The notes under the pieces: model-generated | Databases searched by the model: none | Seen by the model: only the letters and a program-made list of their open reading frames with translations | What the model was told of the DNA's origin: nothing | Position numbers and translations under genes: made by a program | Part shown: piece after piece, positions 44,496 through 57,287 of the stretch | Layout: each line of letters starts with the position of its first letter | Numbering within the stretch: the stretch's first letter is position 1 | Source of the DNA: Plasmodium malariae | Taxonomy: Eukaryota > Apicomplexa > Aconoidasida > Haemosporida > Plasmodiidae | Length of the DNA: 64,000 nucleotides | NCBI RefSeq assembly: GCF_900090045.1 | Contig: NC_041784.1 | Span: 1,495,501-1,559,500, forward strand | Reading direction: 5' to 3'

Positions 44496-45449
44496 ACAGT
44501 CATTGCTTACACGGAAAAATTGTTCCAAAAAAAAAAAAAATAGAAGCACAATGAGGACCAATATACGTGCAGAGTAAAGCATATAGGGCTCTCATAACGT
44601 ATGAATGGGTGCACAAACATATGAGAGGCAGAAGAACAAAAAATGAAAGACAAGTAAAATATATACATATATGTATGTGTTTATACATATGTGTATATAT
44701 ATGTGTATATATGTTTGTATATATGTGTGTGTCTATGTATGTATATGTGTATGTGTGTATGTATGTATGTATGTATGTATGTGTATGTGTATATGACGAA
44801 TTTACAGAGGCAAATATGCGCCGTTGCCCACGTCGAATAATGTTGAACAGTGGGGAAAAATACATGTCTGATAACAGGACTTATAAATTATGATTATCTT
44901 TTTACGAAATACCATAAAAAGGAACAAAAGAGTACGGACAGCTCGGATGAAAGAAGGGGTAAATGTTTATACAGTGTGCTTGATTTATCAAGGAATACTC
45001 ATAAGCAAAAGTGTACGAACATCTTACACATTAGGGTACCATACTTATAATAAAGAAGGATTGTGTGAAAAGCATAAAACTAGTTATTGTTTTCTTAATA
45101 AAAATGGGCAAAAATGTACGCAGCATTGAAATTAACTAGAAACTTAAGCCTTTTCTTGTCCAATAAGTCTATTCGTTGACGGAATGAAAAAGAAAAAATT
45201 AACAAATGTATTTTAACAGATAAATAAACAAATAAATTAACTACTATATTAACAAAAAAATGAATTAACGAGTTAACACATAAATAAACAGGAGCAGTTG
45301 TTTGTTTATATTTTTGGCTAATATAAACCTTTTTCCGCTTTTAGCGTCAACCGTTATAAAATGTATTTTCTTGAACTAATTTTTCATTTGTTAGTTTTTC
45401 TTAAGTCTTTTGTTAATAATTATTTTTTGTAATAATTCGTGTTATTTAT

Positions 45450-45610
45450 TGCTTTTGTTTTTGTTTTTGTTCTTGTTTTTATAGTTGTTCTTGTTCTTGT
45501 TTTTATTGTTGTTCTTGTTCTTGTTTTTATCGTTGTTTTTGTTCTTGTTTTTATAGTTGTTTTTGTTCTTGTTTTTATAGTTGTTTTTGTTCTTGTTTTT
45601 GATTTTGTTT
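45450..45610. repeat. 24-bp TTGTTCTTGTTTTTAT(A/T)G array
   Basis: Six to seven copies of a T/G-rich 24-bp unit with A/T/C variation at one position. In all plus-strand frames it reads as Val/Leu/Phe repeats. Confidence 0.8.
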
Positions 45611-45809
45611 TTGATTTCTTTTCTACTTTGTTTTCATTTTTCCCTTTTTTTTTTTTGCTTTTGCCCGTTTATTCTTGCATATTTTAGAATTTGCTCCTTT
45701 GTTTTTTTACATTTTAAGCCATTTTTTTTTATGTAATTTTTTTTTTCTTTTCCTTAAATTCTTAATTATATTAAACGTTGAGTAGACTGAACAAATGAAA
45801 GAAGAGAAA

Positions 45810-45920
45810 AACAAATGAAAAAATAAATGCGAAAATAAATGCGAAAATAAATGCGAAAATAAATGCGAAAATAAATGTGAAAATAAGTGCGAAAATAAGT
45901 GCGAAAATAAGTGTGAAAAC
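45810..45920. repeat. 12-bp AAAATAAATGCG array
   Basis: About nine copies, the last ones changed to AAAATAAGTGCG or TGTG. Located about 670-780 bp upstream of the gene at 46591. Confidence 0.85.
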
Positions 45921-46202
45921 AAAAACGAAAAAGCCGTGTTAATAGTTTCCCTTTTATGAATTTTTATCAAAAAAAAAAAAAAAAAAAGGAAAATGAAAAT
46001 ACAAAAAATGATGCTACTTCACTATAGCAAATATATTATCTTTTATTTTTAAGATAAAATGCACAGTAAGAGTTACAATGTTGTGATACGCCAATTTATG
46101 GAGCCATTTTATTTTCTCGTACGTTCATAAGTCATAAGGTGTTTTAATGCATGATCTCATATGTCCTTACCCGTAAATAAATTGCCTTAAGGGTTTATAT
46201 AT

Positions 46203-46450
46203 TACCTTACGCGTTCATGTATTTCCTTACGTGTTCATGTATTTCCTTACGTGTTCATGTATTTCCTTACGTGTTCATGTATTTCCTTACGTGTTCATGT
46301 ATTTCCTTACGTGTTCATGTATTTCCTTACGTGTTCATGTATTTCCTTACGCGTTCATACATTTTGTCACACGTTTATGCATTTTGTTACACGTTAATAC
46401 ATTTTGTTACACGTTAATACATTTTGTCACAAGTTCATACATTTTGTCAG
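46203..46450. repeat. 20-bp TTCATGTATTTCCTTACGTG array upstream of the gene at 46591
   Basis: About eight near-identical copies (46203-46352), followed by four or five diverged copies of the same 20-bp period (TTTTGTTACACGTTAATACA type) to about 46450. This is a clear gradient of decay. The array ends roughly 140 bp before the start codon, so it lies in the promoter or 5' UTR. Confidence 0.85.
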
Positions 46451-46590
46451 ACCTGTTCTCCAATTTTATTAGAAGATAATACATATTTGTATATTATCTT
46501 TAAATTTCGCTTAACATCCTGTAAAATATTTTTTTTTTTTTCGTTTTAATTTTGTCCTTCCTTAGCATTAGATACACGAATGTTATAAAA

Positions 46591-48801
46591 ATGGCTACTT
46601 TTAAAAAATTATGTGAGGATACACTGAATGAAAAAGAAAGATATGTAGGTATTGAAACGGTATTAGAGAGAATATTTGACGAACTAATATTTGACTTTAA
46701 AAAAAAATTCATAGAAAAGATATCGACACTAATTGAGGAAGTAAAAGATAGTGCATCAATTTTCGAAATTGATAAAAAGGGATATGACTTAAAAGGTAAT
46801 AAGGAAAATGAGGAGAAAAAAAAAAAAAAGGAGGAAAATTTATATAATGATAGTTCTCTAGGTGTGTACTTAAATGATTTTAAAGACAGTAATAAAAAAA
46901 GTTTATTGAAAAAAATTCAAAAAGAAATGGATGAACTTAAAATGGGAGAACGAAGGATGGATGAACTTAAAATGGGAGAACGAAGGATGGATGAACGTAA
47001 AATGGGAGATCGAAGGATGGATGAACGTAAAACGAGTGAACGAAGGATGGATGAACTAAAAGTTGAAGAATTGCATAAAAAATGGAATAATGAAAATGAT
47101 CTTGACGAGGATAAAATGGAATTTCTTCATTTGGTCAAGGGGAAAAGTGAAGATGGAAATTGGTCTAGTAAAAAGGTTTGTACAAATGGTTGTACAAATG
47201 GTTGTACAAAGGGTAGTATAAAGGGTAGTATAAAGGGTAGTATAAAGGACAGTAACATATATAACTCGCGAAATGAATTTTCTGGTATATTAAGTAAAGA
47301 AATAAACAACAAGTCCGATAAATATAAAGGAGATAGCAATTTTTTAACTTTATTACCATCAAATAATTATAATTATGAACAAACAAAAAAAAATTCAAAT
47401 ATTGATCAAAGCATAAATGAGTTTGTAATCTCTAGTAAGTTAAATAACAATGTAGAAGACTCAAATACACCGAGTGATGAAAGTAAAAAAAATGATAGGG
47501 GGGATGTATATTCTAATATAATCAGCAAATACACTATGAAACGTCTTTTTTCGAATAGATTTTACACAAAGGAGTATAACAGCGATGATCATGAGAATGC
47601 TGATCATAAGAATGCTGATCGAACGAATGTTGATCGAACGAATGTTGATCGAACGAATACTGATCTAACGAATGTTGATCTCTATTCTGATAGGAATAGT
47701 GAGAAATTCCACAGCTCTTTTGTTAGTAAACTGGACAAGTATGGAATTGCGCGCAGTGAGAAGGGTGCAAAGGAGGGCAGCAAGAATGGAAAAAAGGATG
47801 ATACGCATAGTGATGAACTTAACGATGAACGCAGTGATGAAGAGCAAGACGAATCTAACGGTAAGGAGGATAACCAAAAGGAGAAGATAAAAATCGCTTC
47901 AACCAATAAATCATACCGTATGAGAATCAATGATAAGGTAAATTCAGAAAGAGATCATGATCAAAGTTTGAAAGAAGGTGCTAAATCTAAGGCAAATTCT
48001 TTAAATTATGAAAAGGAAGATACCCAGAGTTTGTTATCAGCAGAATTAAATGAACGGAATAAAATTTTAAAAAATTACTCGCATGTTGAATTATTACCAA
48101 ATAAGCGTAATACAAATGATATAAGAGAAAATGAAGAAAAAAAAAGTAAAGACTTATTTTTTGAAGTTATCAGGGGGAAAAGAAGAAAACATTTAAGGGG
48201 TTTCGATTGTGAAGATTGTAAATCATTTTATAATGAAATATATTCTGATAATTTAGAATATGAAAATTTTAAAAAAGGAGAAAAAAAAAAATATATAAAT
48301 AAACCAAATATGATGGATCATATTACGAATATGCAAATGAATAAAAATTCTCTTAATGATATATTAATTAAGCATGAACAAGTTAATAAAAAAGCAGAGG
48401 ATAATATATATCAAAATTCTATCAAAAATTGTGAAAATAAAAAAGAATTAAATGAAAATGCCTTAATGGAAAATACTTTAAATGAAAAGTATGTTCATAA
48501 CATTCAAAAGGACAGACATAAAACTTTTTTTAATTCTTCGTTACAATGTAGTTCAGACAGTTATAAGTATGTTGATAAATATGCAATAAACAAAAAGAAT
48601 TGTTATTACAATAATTTAGTTAAACCAAATGAAATACAGGAAGAAAAGTTTTACGAAATTGACGATGAACAGGAAGAAAAAATAGCGAAAAAAAAAGAAA
48701 ATAAAAAAAATAAAATTATTCAGTCTTTTTCACGCCATAGGTATCATAGAAAAGTTAATGATTCTCCTCAAAATTTCTGGAGTTTCGATTTTTTTAAATA
48801 A
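46591..48801 (+). CDS. Conserved-looking Plasmodium protein of unknown function with tandem repeats (736 aa)
   Basis: Single exon, start MATFKKLCEDTLNEKERYVG; an in-frame Met 13 codons upstream is less likely. The N-terminal ~60 residues look globular/helical (ERIFDELIFDFKKKFIEKIS). The middle is charged and repetitive: five copies of MDELKMGERR (about 46927-47060), CTNGCTNGCTKGSIKGSIKG (about 47175-47250), and NVDRTNVDRTNTDLTNVD (about 47590-47680). The C-terminal region is Asn/Lys/Glu-rich and ends in a compact aromatic motif, NDSPQNFWSFDFFK. No catalytic domain, signal or membrane segment is seen. It sits between MORN1 and the OTU protease, so it is probably the unknown gene at that place in P. 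falciparum. Confidence 0.8.
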   Translation: MATFKKLCEDTLNEKERYVGIETVLERIFDELIFDFKKKFIEKISTLIEEVKDSASIFEIDKKGYDLKGNKENEEKKKKKEENLYNDSSLGVYLNDFKDSNKKSLLKKIQKEMDELKMGERRMDELKMGERRMDERKMGDRRMDERKTSERRMDELKVEELHKKWNNENDLDEDKMEFLHLVKGKSEDGNWSSKKVCTNGCTNGCTKGSIKGSIKGSIKDSNIYNSRNEFSGILSKEINNKSDKYKGDSNFLTLLPSNNYNYEQTKKNSNIDQSINEFVISSKLNNNVEDSNTPSDESKKNDRGDVYSNIISKYTMKRLFSNRFYTKEYNSDDHENADHKNADRTNVDRTNVDRTNTDLTNVDLYSDRNSEKFHSSFVSKLDKYGIARSEKGAKEGSKNGKKDDTHSDELNDERSDEEQDESNGKEDNQKEKIKIASTNKSYRMRINDKVNSERDHDQSLKEGAKSKANSLNYEKEDTQSLLSAELNERNKILKNYSHVELLPNKRNTNDIRENEEKKSKDLFFEVIRGKRRKHLRGFDCEDCKSFYNEIYSDNLEYENFKKGEKKKYINKPNMMDHITNMQMNKNSLNDILIKHEQVNKKAEDNIYQNSIKNCENKKELNENALMENTLNEKYVHNIQKDRHKTFFNSSLQCSSDSYKYVDKYAINKKNCYYNNLVKPNEIQEEKFYEIDDEQEEKIAKKKENKKNKIIQSFSRHRYHRKVNDSPQNFWSFDFFK
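46927..47060 (+). repeat. In-frame 30-bp repeat (MDELKMGERR)
   Basis: Four and a half copies of a 10-residue charged unit with variants (ERKMGDRR, ERKTSERR). It predicts an extended helix and is inside the gene at 46591-48801. Confidence 0.85.
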
Positions 48802-50103
48802 GAAATATTTACGCGTATGTACATTCGCATATACATATATATTTGTATATATATGTATATGTGCATTTTTATCTGTACATACGCGCATATTTGGAATTCA
48901 TAAATTTTGTTTTGAAGTGGGTGAAGCGTTATTTGCTTTTTGTGTTATGGCGCGTATTTATTTGAATTACGTATTTATTTGAATTACGTATTTATTTGAA
49001 TTACGTATTTATTTGAATTACGTATTTATTTGAATTACGTATTTATTTGTACTATGTATTTATTTGTGCTGCTTATTTATTTATGCTGCAAAATTGTTTA
49101 TAATAATATTTGGCCATGTTGCATAATTGTTTACATTATTGTGTATTTGCGTATGTTACACGTTCGCACATATTTCGCCTTATTTTTTTTATTTTATTTT
49201 GTTAATTACACTTTTGAATTATTGCACGCTTTGTTATGTAAACGAAAAATTCTTTACGTGTAATAAAAAAAATTGTTCGCTTCACTTTTATATCATTAAA
49301 TCATTTTTTTTTAATGTCTAATTCCTTTTTTTTTTTTTTTTTTTTTTTTTATTACCTTTTTTACTTTGTTTTTTCCTTTTTATTTTTGTGTCATATGTTG
49401 TTAACAAGATGTATATATATCATTAAACTTCGTAGTTAATTTTTTTTTTTTTTTTTTTTTTTTCCCATTTATTTAAATTTTTTATGGTATTTAGAATACC
49501 ACAAATATAATATAATTTACACTATTACAGTTGTAAGTGAAAACAAAGAGGAAAGCGCGAAATAAAATAAATTGTATAAAATCATATCTGTTCATAATGC
49601 CTTACCATAACTGTTAAGTTTTGAAACGATTGGATCCAGTGCTTTTGCTAAAACAAGTAATATGCACGCATGTGTATGAAAATGTAAGTATATATTGATA
49701 TATTATGTATGTATAAATAAAAAAAGGAATGAAACTTAAATTATTTATCATGAACATATGCAACTGTCATATCTGTATTGCTTTTAGAATTGTTAAATGT
49801 ATACATGTATGTATGTATGTATATATATGTGTGTATATTTATGGGTATATATACGCATGTACACTTGTGTGTATTTATAAACACAATTTATTGCAGTATT
49901 ATAATACCAAGTAATACAACTTTTAAGTTTTTTTTTTTTTTTTTCATTTATATATATATATATATATATACATATTGTGAACTGAAATTTTCTCTTTGCT
50001 ATATTTATTTTTAAAAAAGCTTATAATCATCGTTTGCATTTATTTTTTTAAGAAATCAGACAATTATCATTATTCATTTAAAAGTATTAAATTTAAAAAT
50101 GTT

Positions 50104-50134
<31 letters not shown>

Positions 50135-50743
50135 GCTTTAGTTTGAAATAAGGCCACTATAAAATTTTGTAAATTTTTTCTACGTACCGTTTTATGTTTT
50201 TAAAGAATGACCAAAACGTGTATTGACGACTGACGAGTTTTACGCATATTCACATATGTAGTACATGCATGTGTATTTCTGTATGTATGCATTTCTTTAT
50301 GTATATATGTATATTTATGTTTGCACATATACACAATATTCAGCGATTTAAGCACTAGACATGTATATAAAAATTACAGTTAAAAAAGAAAAAGAAAAAG
50401 TGATACAGTACAGTTCAATGTAGCATTTTAAATGATTATGATTTTTTTACGTACCGACTGATTTTTATTCGTTATTTTCTTTTATTTTGCTTTATTTTGC
50501 TATATTTTGCTATATTTTTCCAAATTTGCCTTATTTTTCTTTATTTTATTTAGTTGGCATTTTTCCAGTGTTCATACAAAAACACCTTCCGTTGTGCTGT
50601 GATTACTTGCACCTACTTTTTTTCTGTACACCGCTAGAATACAGTTCAAGAAAAAAAAGGCAGATTGTAATTAGAAGAATTTTGTTTTACGTACTTTTGG
50701 TTTTAATCATTTAAATGAGGATTATTAAATAATTTATAAAAAT
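48802..50743. other. Spacer upstream of the OTU protease gene
   Basis: Contains a 17-bp TTTATTTGAATTACGTA array (48957-49070), poly-T tracts (49327-49350, 49440-49463, 49929-49944), (TA)n (49951-49970, 50109-50134) and the TTTTGCTTTATTTTGC short repeat near 50480-50515. Small open segments (e.g. 50560-50715) have no splice context. No gene seen. Confidence 0.55.
48957..49070. repeat. 17-bp TTTATTTGAATTACGTA array
   Basis: Five to six perfect copies, then diverged ones (TTTATTTGTACTATGTA, TTTATTTGTGCTGCTTA), starting about 150 bp after the stop of the preceding gene. Likely 3' UTR or just beyond. Confidence 0.85.
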
Positions 50744-51168
50744 ATGAAAAAACAAAAGAGGAATAGTCCGCAAAGGAGGAAAAAAATTAAGGAAAAAAAC
50801 AACATAGTAAGGGCGGTAAAATAAAAAAAAGAAAGGAAAAGAAATAAAAGGAAAAAATGTATATGATAAGATATATACACAACTACACATATATGTAATT
50901 TACGTATAAATATAATATGTTTATATATTTCGATTTATATCATTTTAACTTTTAGGATTACGAAGAAAGTAAAGCACCTAATGGGGGAATTACATATTCA
51001 CTGGTAAACTCTTAAAAAAAAAAAAAGAATCAATTCAAAATAATTATAAAAATAGTTTTTTTTTTTTTTTTTTTTTTTTCTAGCTAGCCATTTTAGTGGT
51101 TTATTATGTTCATTACTATTTTAATATTATTATGACGTGTTAATACGTTATTATAAAAGTAGTCGTTA

Positions 51169-51216
<48 letters not shown>

Positions 51217-54200
51217 TTCATTCATTCATTTTTATCTCTTTTTTTCTATCAATTAACATAGATAAATGATTATCATGACAGTAATTTTAAAAAAAATTTT
51301 TATATAAAAAGCATAAGAACAGATGGAAACTGTTTATTTAGAGCAGTTTCGGATCAGTTATATAACTACGAGGAGAACTATAAAGAAATTAGAAAACGAG
51401 TGGTTAGTTGTCTTTCTTTGTTTGAAGTGCGATTTTTGCGCCGTTAATTAATTTGGTTTTTTGCTTCATGTTTGTTTGTATGCCTTCGTGTTTACTTGTC
51501 TGCATGTGTGCATATGTACCTGTTTGTTTGTCTTCATGTCTGACTGTATGCTTGTCTGTATGACTGTATTTATGACCTATTACGCACGCGATATGGAAAG
51601 TGGCAGGTTTTATAATTAACAAGAAGGACATACATGCTTATATTTTTATGCCCCCTTTTTTTTCTTTTTTTTTTTTTTTTTTTTCTTTCCAGGTTGAACA
51701 TTTATTAAAAAACGAAGAAAAGTATAAGAATTTCTTGGAATATGATGAAAGCTTTAAATCTTATATAGAAAGGTAAGCTATTAAAATTTGTGGAAGATCG
51801 GTGTAAGTATCATTTTATATACATTCCCGTTGTGTGCTTTTCTTTATGTTGTGTGCTTCCATATAATTTGCCTGTATGTAGATATACAGACATCCTATTG
51901 TGTGTGTATATATGTGCATATATAAATATATATGTTTCTTGACCCTTGTTATTGCATGTGTTCATTTACTGTGTGTGTTATTCTTTTTTAAGAATAAGCC
52001 TGGATGGTACATGGGGAGGGCAGTTAGAACTTCAAGCCGTGGGAGAATTATTCAAAGTAAACAAATAGAAAGATACAAAAAATTAAGTATGAACCGTCAA
52101 ATGTTATGCATATAACGTAAAGTTTGAAGCAATAAAAATGAATGTTAATTTTTTTTTTTTTTTTTTTTTTATTTATTTATTTTTTGTGAACTGTAATAAC
52201 ATGTATGATTTATTCCTTTTATATCTCTTCACTAATGAGTTATTTTTTTATTCCCTGCATTATCTACCCACTCCTCATCTGTATTTCACTGTATGACATA
52301 TGAAAAAATGTAATAATAATGAACAAAATTAATATATATGTGATTACCTTTTGTATATGAACAGGTTAATATATTAATATACCAGGAAAATGGGTGCATC
52401 CTAGAAATAAAAAATCATAGCGATGACAACAAGTGCATACAGTTACACTATGCCTCTAGCGTATGTCTTTTTTTCTTTTTTTTCTTTTTAATATATACAT
52501 ATGGAATTGTATACGTGCCAAATTTTTATCTATAAGATGTTGAAGGTGGTTTTTTCCCCCCTATTCATGCTTTTCCATTCGTTATTCATTTCACCGTACT
52601 CCGTTAACTGTTAACCGAGCTGTTCATTTCTTTTATCTTTTTTTTTTTTTTTTTTTTCCTCTTAATGGCTTCCTTATTTTGACTGTATATTTTTTCCGTC
52701 ATACAAATTTTCAGGAGCATTATAACAGTGTGAGGTTCAAGAACAGGGCTCTAGAAAATGAACTCAAGTGTATATTAGACTTAAGAGAAATAGTAATTTT
52801 AAAAAATAAAAAATTACTACAAAATTTGCACGATGTTTATGCGCCTATGCATACACGTGTTTGTATATCTTCATGAATGTAGACATATACACCCTACATA
52901 TGTTCCGTCTTTATGTTGAGTTAATACCATATTAAATAGTAGATGCATTTTTTTGATAAACGCTCTGATAATGTCATTACATATGATATAATTTTTAGAT
53001 GAAGAGAAAATTTTTTTTTTTTTTTTGTAATTTGTATTATGAGTGCGTTTTTATAAAACTGTGCGTATAAGTAGCTCCAATCTGCACGGTGTGTAATTAG
53101 GTTTATTTGGAAAGTTTATTACATATATGCGTATGTATGTATGTATGTACATGTATGTATATATATGTGTGTATATATATGTGTGTATATATACTCATAT
53201 ATATGTATATGTGATTTCCTTTTCTGCCTGATCGTGCGTGCACACAGCTGAACGACAAGGACGAGAACGATTCGACGAAAACTTTCTATGAGACGACGGA
53301 AAACGAGCTAACGGATGAGAATGAGGATTGCAGTTCAAGTCATATAAAAGAGAACAGGAAAATGAATGATAGTTTAGGGGATAAATCAAATTGCTTTAGT
53401 AGATTAATGGAGGAACAATATGGATTAGGTGAATATATAAATGATAAGGATGAACCATATATTTTTTTTGTAAGTGAGGATGAGAATACACCAAATGCTT
53501 TTGATATATTACAAAGTATTAGTAATGGGATAAGACGTAAAAAAGCAAGGAGTAGGAGTATGCCAGGGATTAATGAAAAATTTCTTTATTTTTTTTCGAA
53601 AAATCAACTAAATGAAAAAATAGAAAGTGATAGTACAATTGATAACTTAAATGAAAAGAAAAATATAGAAAAAAAAAAGCAAAAAAAAAATGAAAAAAGG
53701 AAAATTAATTTTCTCAAATGCAATTATATAGGACACGAAAATGAAGATATTTTGAATGAGTATTTGTCTAGCATTGGTAATAATAGCAGTGATTTGGGGA
53801 AGGCTACTATTCGTATATGTTATAATAAAACATTCCACAAGTATTTGCGCTTATCCAAAATGATGGGGGAAATTGAGGGGGAACCAGAGGGGAGACTTGC
53901 CGTGGAGGATAACAACCAGGTTAGGCACAACACCCAGGTTAGGAAGAACAATCGAGTTAAGCAGAATGACCAAGTGGAAAGGAACAATCAGCTGGATGAG
54001 ATTCATGAGGGGGATGATACAAATGACAGGGTTGAGTTGGAGAATGAGAAATACCGTAATAAGGGAAATACCAATTTATGGCATAATGATAATTGCGCTA
54101 TGCAAACATGTTCAAATGGAATCAGCATGGTTAACAATCAATATGAAGATAAGGAAAACAGAAAGAGTAATACTTCAAATGCACAAAAAGACAACAACAG

Positions 54201-55488
54201 TAGTAGTACTAATAGCAGTAGTACAGGTAGGAAGGGATATATATCGAACTATGAAATAGAAAATAATTTTAACGAGAGTAAAAAAAAAGAATTTGATGAC
54301 TTAATACATCTATATAGTGAAAAGATATCAGAAAATAAAAATTATTTTAATAATTATAAAAATGTATATAATTGTAATTCCAAGTCTAGTATAGTGATAC
54401 CAAAATATGCACACACAAATAATGAAGACCTTAAATATTATTATTTAAATTCTGAAAATGCAAGAAGTTCATCTATTTATAAATGTAGTAGTAACGAAGA
54501 AATAACAGGGAGCTCTTTATATTTGGATAAAGGTTTGAACAGTTTTGAGATGAAAAATAATTTGTTTAGTAAAAATGAGTATACTAATATATCATTAGGG
54601 GATAAGGAACCATTGACCAGTAGTAATAACTTCCTATCTGATAACAATAAATGTATTAGGAATAACAACAACTATTATTCGAGTAAGAAGATATATAATT
54701 TTAAAAATACTGTATCTCATATATTTGACATCATTATTCATAAGTATGTAATCAGTATAGATAGTAATTTATTATATTCATATGGTAGCAATAAATATGA
54801 TGTAGATGATAAAATGAATAAAGAAGGGAGTTCTACTTCCTTATTTAGGAAAAATAGCTGTAATTATGATATTATTAACAATAACTCGTACAGACCCAGT
54901 TCATGTATGACGCTTAATTATTCTAATGGTATAGATAACGAAATGAGAAGGAGCAATAAAACGAGGAGTAATGAAAATATTTCGCACGTAAATTCTTCTA
55001 CCAGTATCAGAAATAATAATGACAGCAGTGTTAATAATAACAAATGTATTGATAAGAAACGATCAGATTGTAATCATTTAAACATGAGAGATATGTTAGT
55101 GAAAAGAAAATATTATAATAAAAAATTTATAAATATGTTTTCAAAAGACATTATTTCAAAAAGTCTATTTCATTATTTAAATGCTGATTTTTTGATAAAT
55201 GAGGATAAAATTAAATATATTATTCCATTCCTTTTCCATAGTAGAAATGTAAATATATTTAAAAATAACCTGAACAAGAAAGATTTTTATTTCTATGAAT
55301 ATATTGCCTTTTCTTTCAATTTAAATAGACAAAAATTACGAAAAAAAATTGAATGCTCCAAGGTATCCTATGAAGAATTTCTCCTAAAAGGGAAGCATAA
55401 ATATAATAAACTCAAAAAGGGGTATAACAAAAAGTTGTTATCCTTAGATACACAACAGGATAGCGGCGTAAAGATTATTTCGCTTTAG
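50744..55488 (+). CDS. OTU-like cysteine protease (eight exons, about 950 aa)
   Basis: Deubiquitinase-type protease of the OTU fold. Exons: 50744-50806, 50956-51003, 51262-51402, 51693-51772, 51993-52056, 52365-52460, 52715-52834, 53248-55488; all phases agree and all introns are GT-AG. Catalytic loop RTDGNCLFRAVSDQLY (Asp58, Cys61) is in exon 3. Substrate-side segment DGTWGGQLELQAVGELF is in exon 5. The catalytic His is in SSEHYNSVRF at the exon 6/7 junction (His166). So the whole catalytic domain (about residues 45-175) is split over small exons. Exon 8 encodes a 746-residue Asn/Ser/Lys-rich tail of unknown role, containing NNQVRHNTQVRKNNRV-like repeats. The exon 7 donor (GTTTAT) is weak, so that boundary is the least sure. 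One Plasmodium OTU protease has been linked to apicoplast upkeep; I cannot tell if this is that gene. Confidence 0.92.
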
Positions 55489-56092
55489 AGTATGTTCACT
55501 TGGTTTGACAGCAGGGTACCACACAAGTATGCCATTTGGTGTGCCCAGTTGGTCTTTGCTAACTCGGGTATTGCTTTCCGCGTATTGCTTCCACCTTGCC
55601 ACACGCCATTGTGGGTACGTTTTAGACAAAATTGTTAGTCATCTCGTTTTGAGGAAGAGAAGTGGGGGAATATGAAAAGTAGTTCCTACTTCCGCAAGTA
55701 CAGTTTGACGTGATGGTATTTTTAAGAGAAAGTAAAAAAAAAAAAAAAAAATAATAATAATAAAATAAAAGGTGCAACAATGAGCGAAAAACGAGAAAAA
55801 ACGATAGAAAAATGGGTAAAAGAAATAGCATTTAAACTGTATCTTGTAAAGAACTGTTATGACGTTTATGAGCATACATACATGAATGATATACATAAAT
55901 ACACGCACAAATGCATGCATATATGTGCATACACATGCACAGGAGCACGGATTTGTAGCAACTAGAGCAACACGTATATTATATACGTACGTAAATGTAC
56001 TTGTGTGAACATATGAACAGTATGACAATGGTGTAACCCCCTTCTCATAATAACTGCCTCTTTTGTATTTGTTCACCTCACTGTTTTTAGAT

Positions 56093-56125
<33 letters not shown>

Positions 56126-56727
56126 TTTTTATACCATTTTTATATATGCATGAATTTTATAGTTTTCTTCTACTTATTTTATCCCTTTTTCAATAACTCT
56201 CATAAAACATTTGTAATGATAAACATGCGTAAAAACATAAGTTAACGCTTTTGTACGACTATTTTATTTAACTTCATTTTATTTATTTTGTGTGTTTCAT
56301 TATATAAATATATTTTTTTTTTATTTTCTTATATATCGCGCAATATGCATATATCATCGTATGGCGTTTTGTGGATAATCATTTTGACAGCCTTTCCGCG
56401 GTGCTTACAGTTTATACACACATGTATGCATGTGTGAATAAATGTACATATGTATATACGTTTATATATATGTATTTAAATATATATGTGTGTGTACAGA
56501 ACATGTAAATTAGAGTGTGCTACATGCACACATAATGCGTAAGTAGGCTCTCAATTGTTAAGCTCAAGTCGTTATTTCTTTTCTGTTTCGAGTAAAAATA
56601 GTCTATCTTACGTATATATAAATGTCCACATTATGTAGGTGTGAATATTATATATGCCTCAACTTTGACTGTTCTCATGTGTATATTGTTGTTTATATAT
56701 ATTTTTTTTTGTATATTTCGTTTATTT

Positions 56728-56950
<223 letters not shown>

Positions 56951-57287
56951 TTTTTTTTTTCCTTTTGCCATTTCACTCAACCCACATAAAAAGGCGTTCA
57001 GGCGAATTTTCAATTTTGTAAAATAAAATAAAGTTCATATACTATCACAAATTAATATGTTTAATTTGATCATAATATATAACTAAGAAGTGTGTAACAG
57101 GTGTGCGTATTTAAATATACATATGTATATGTATACACATATATATGTGTATGTCTTAATCGTATTGCTTACATGTGTATCACACATGTGTATACGCTGC
57201 TTAAGAGCGAGTTGCATATACGTATATACTTACCACGTATATAGCATGCCATCTTATATATGTATATATATAATTACATATTGGTAG

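Larger units (their letters stand above)
44496..46590. other. Spacer between MORN1 and the next gene, with an unusual A-rich open island
   Basis: Holds (TATG)n (44690-44792); an island at 44810-45135 that is less A+T-rich and open in two plus-strand frames; a GTTCTTGTTTTTATAG array (45450-45610); a 12-bp AAAATAAATGCG array (45810-45920); and the 20-bp array at 46203-46450. In the island one frame reads HKKEQKSTDSSDERRGKCLY and the other GVNVYTVCLIYQGILISKSV. Another open piece, 44567-44656 (reads AYRALITYEWVHKHMRGRRT), ends at a GTAAAA donor. A small spliced gene is possible, but no model closes with an ATG. Confidence 0.4.
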
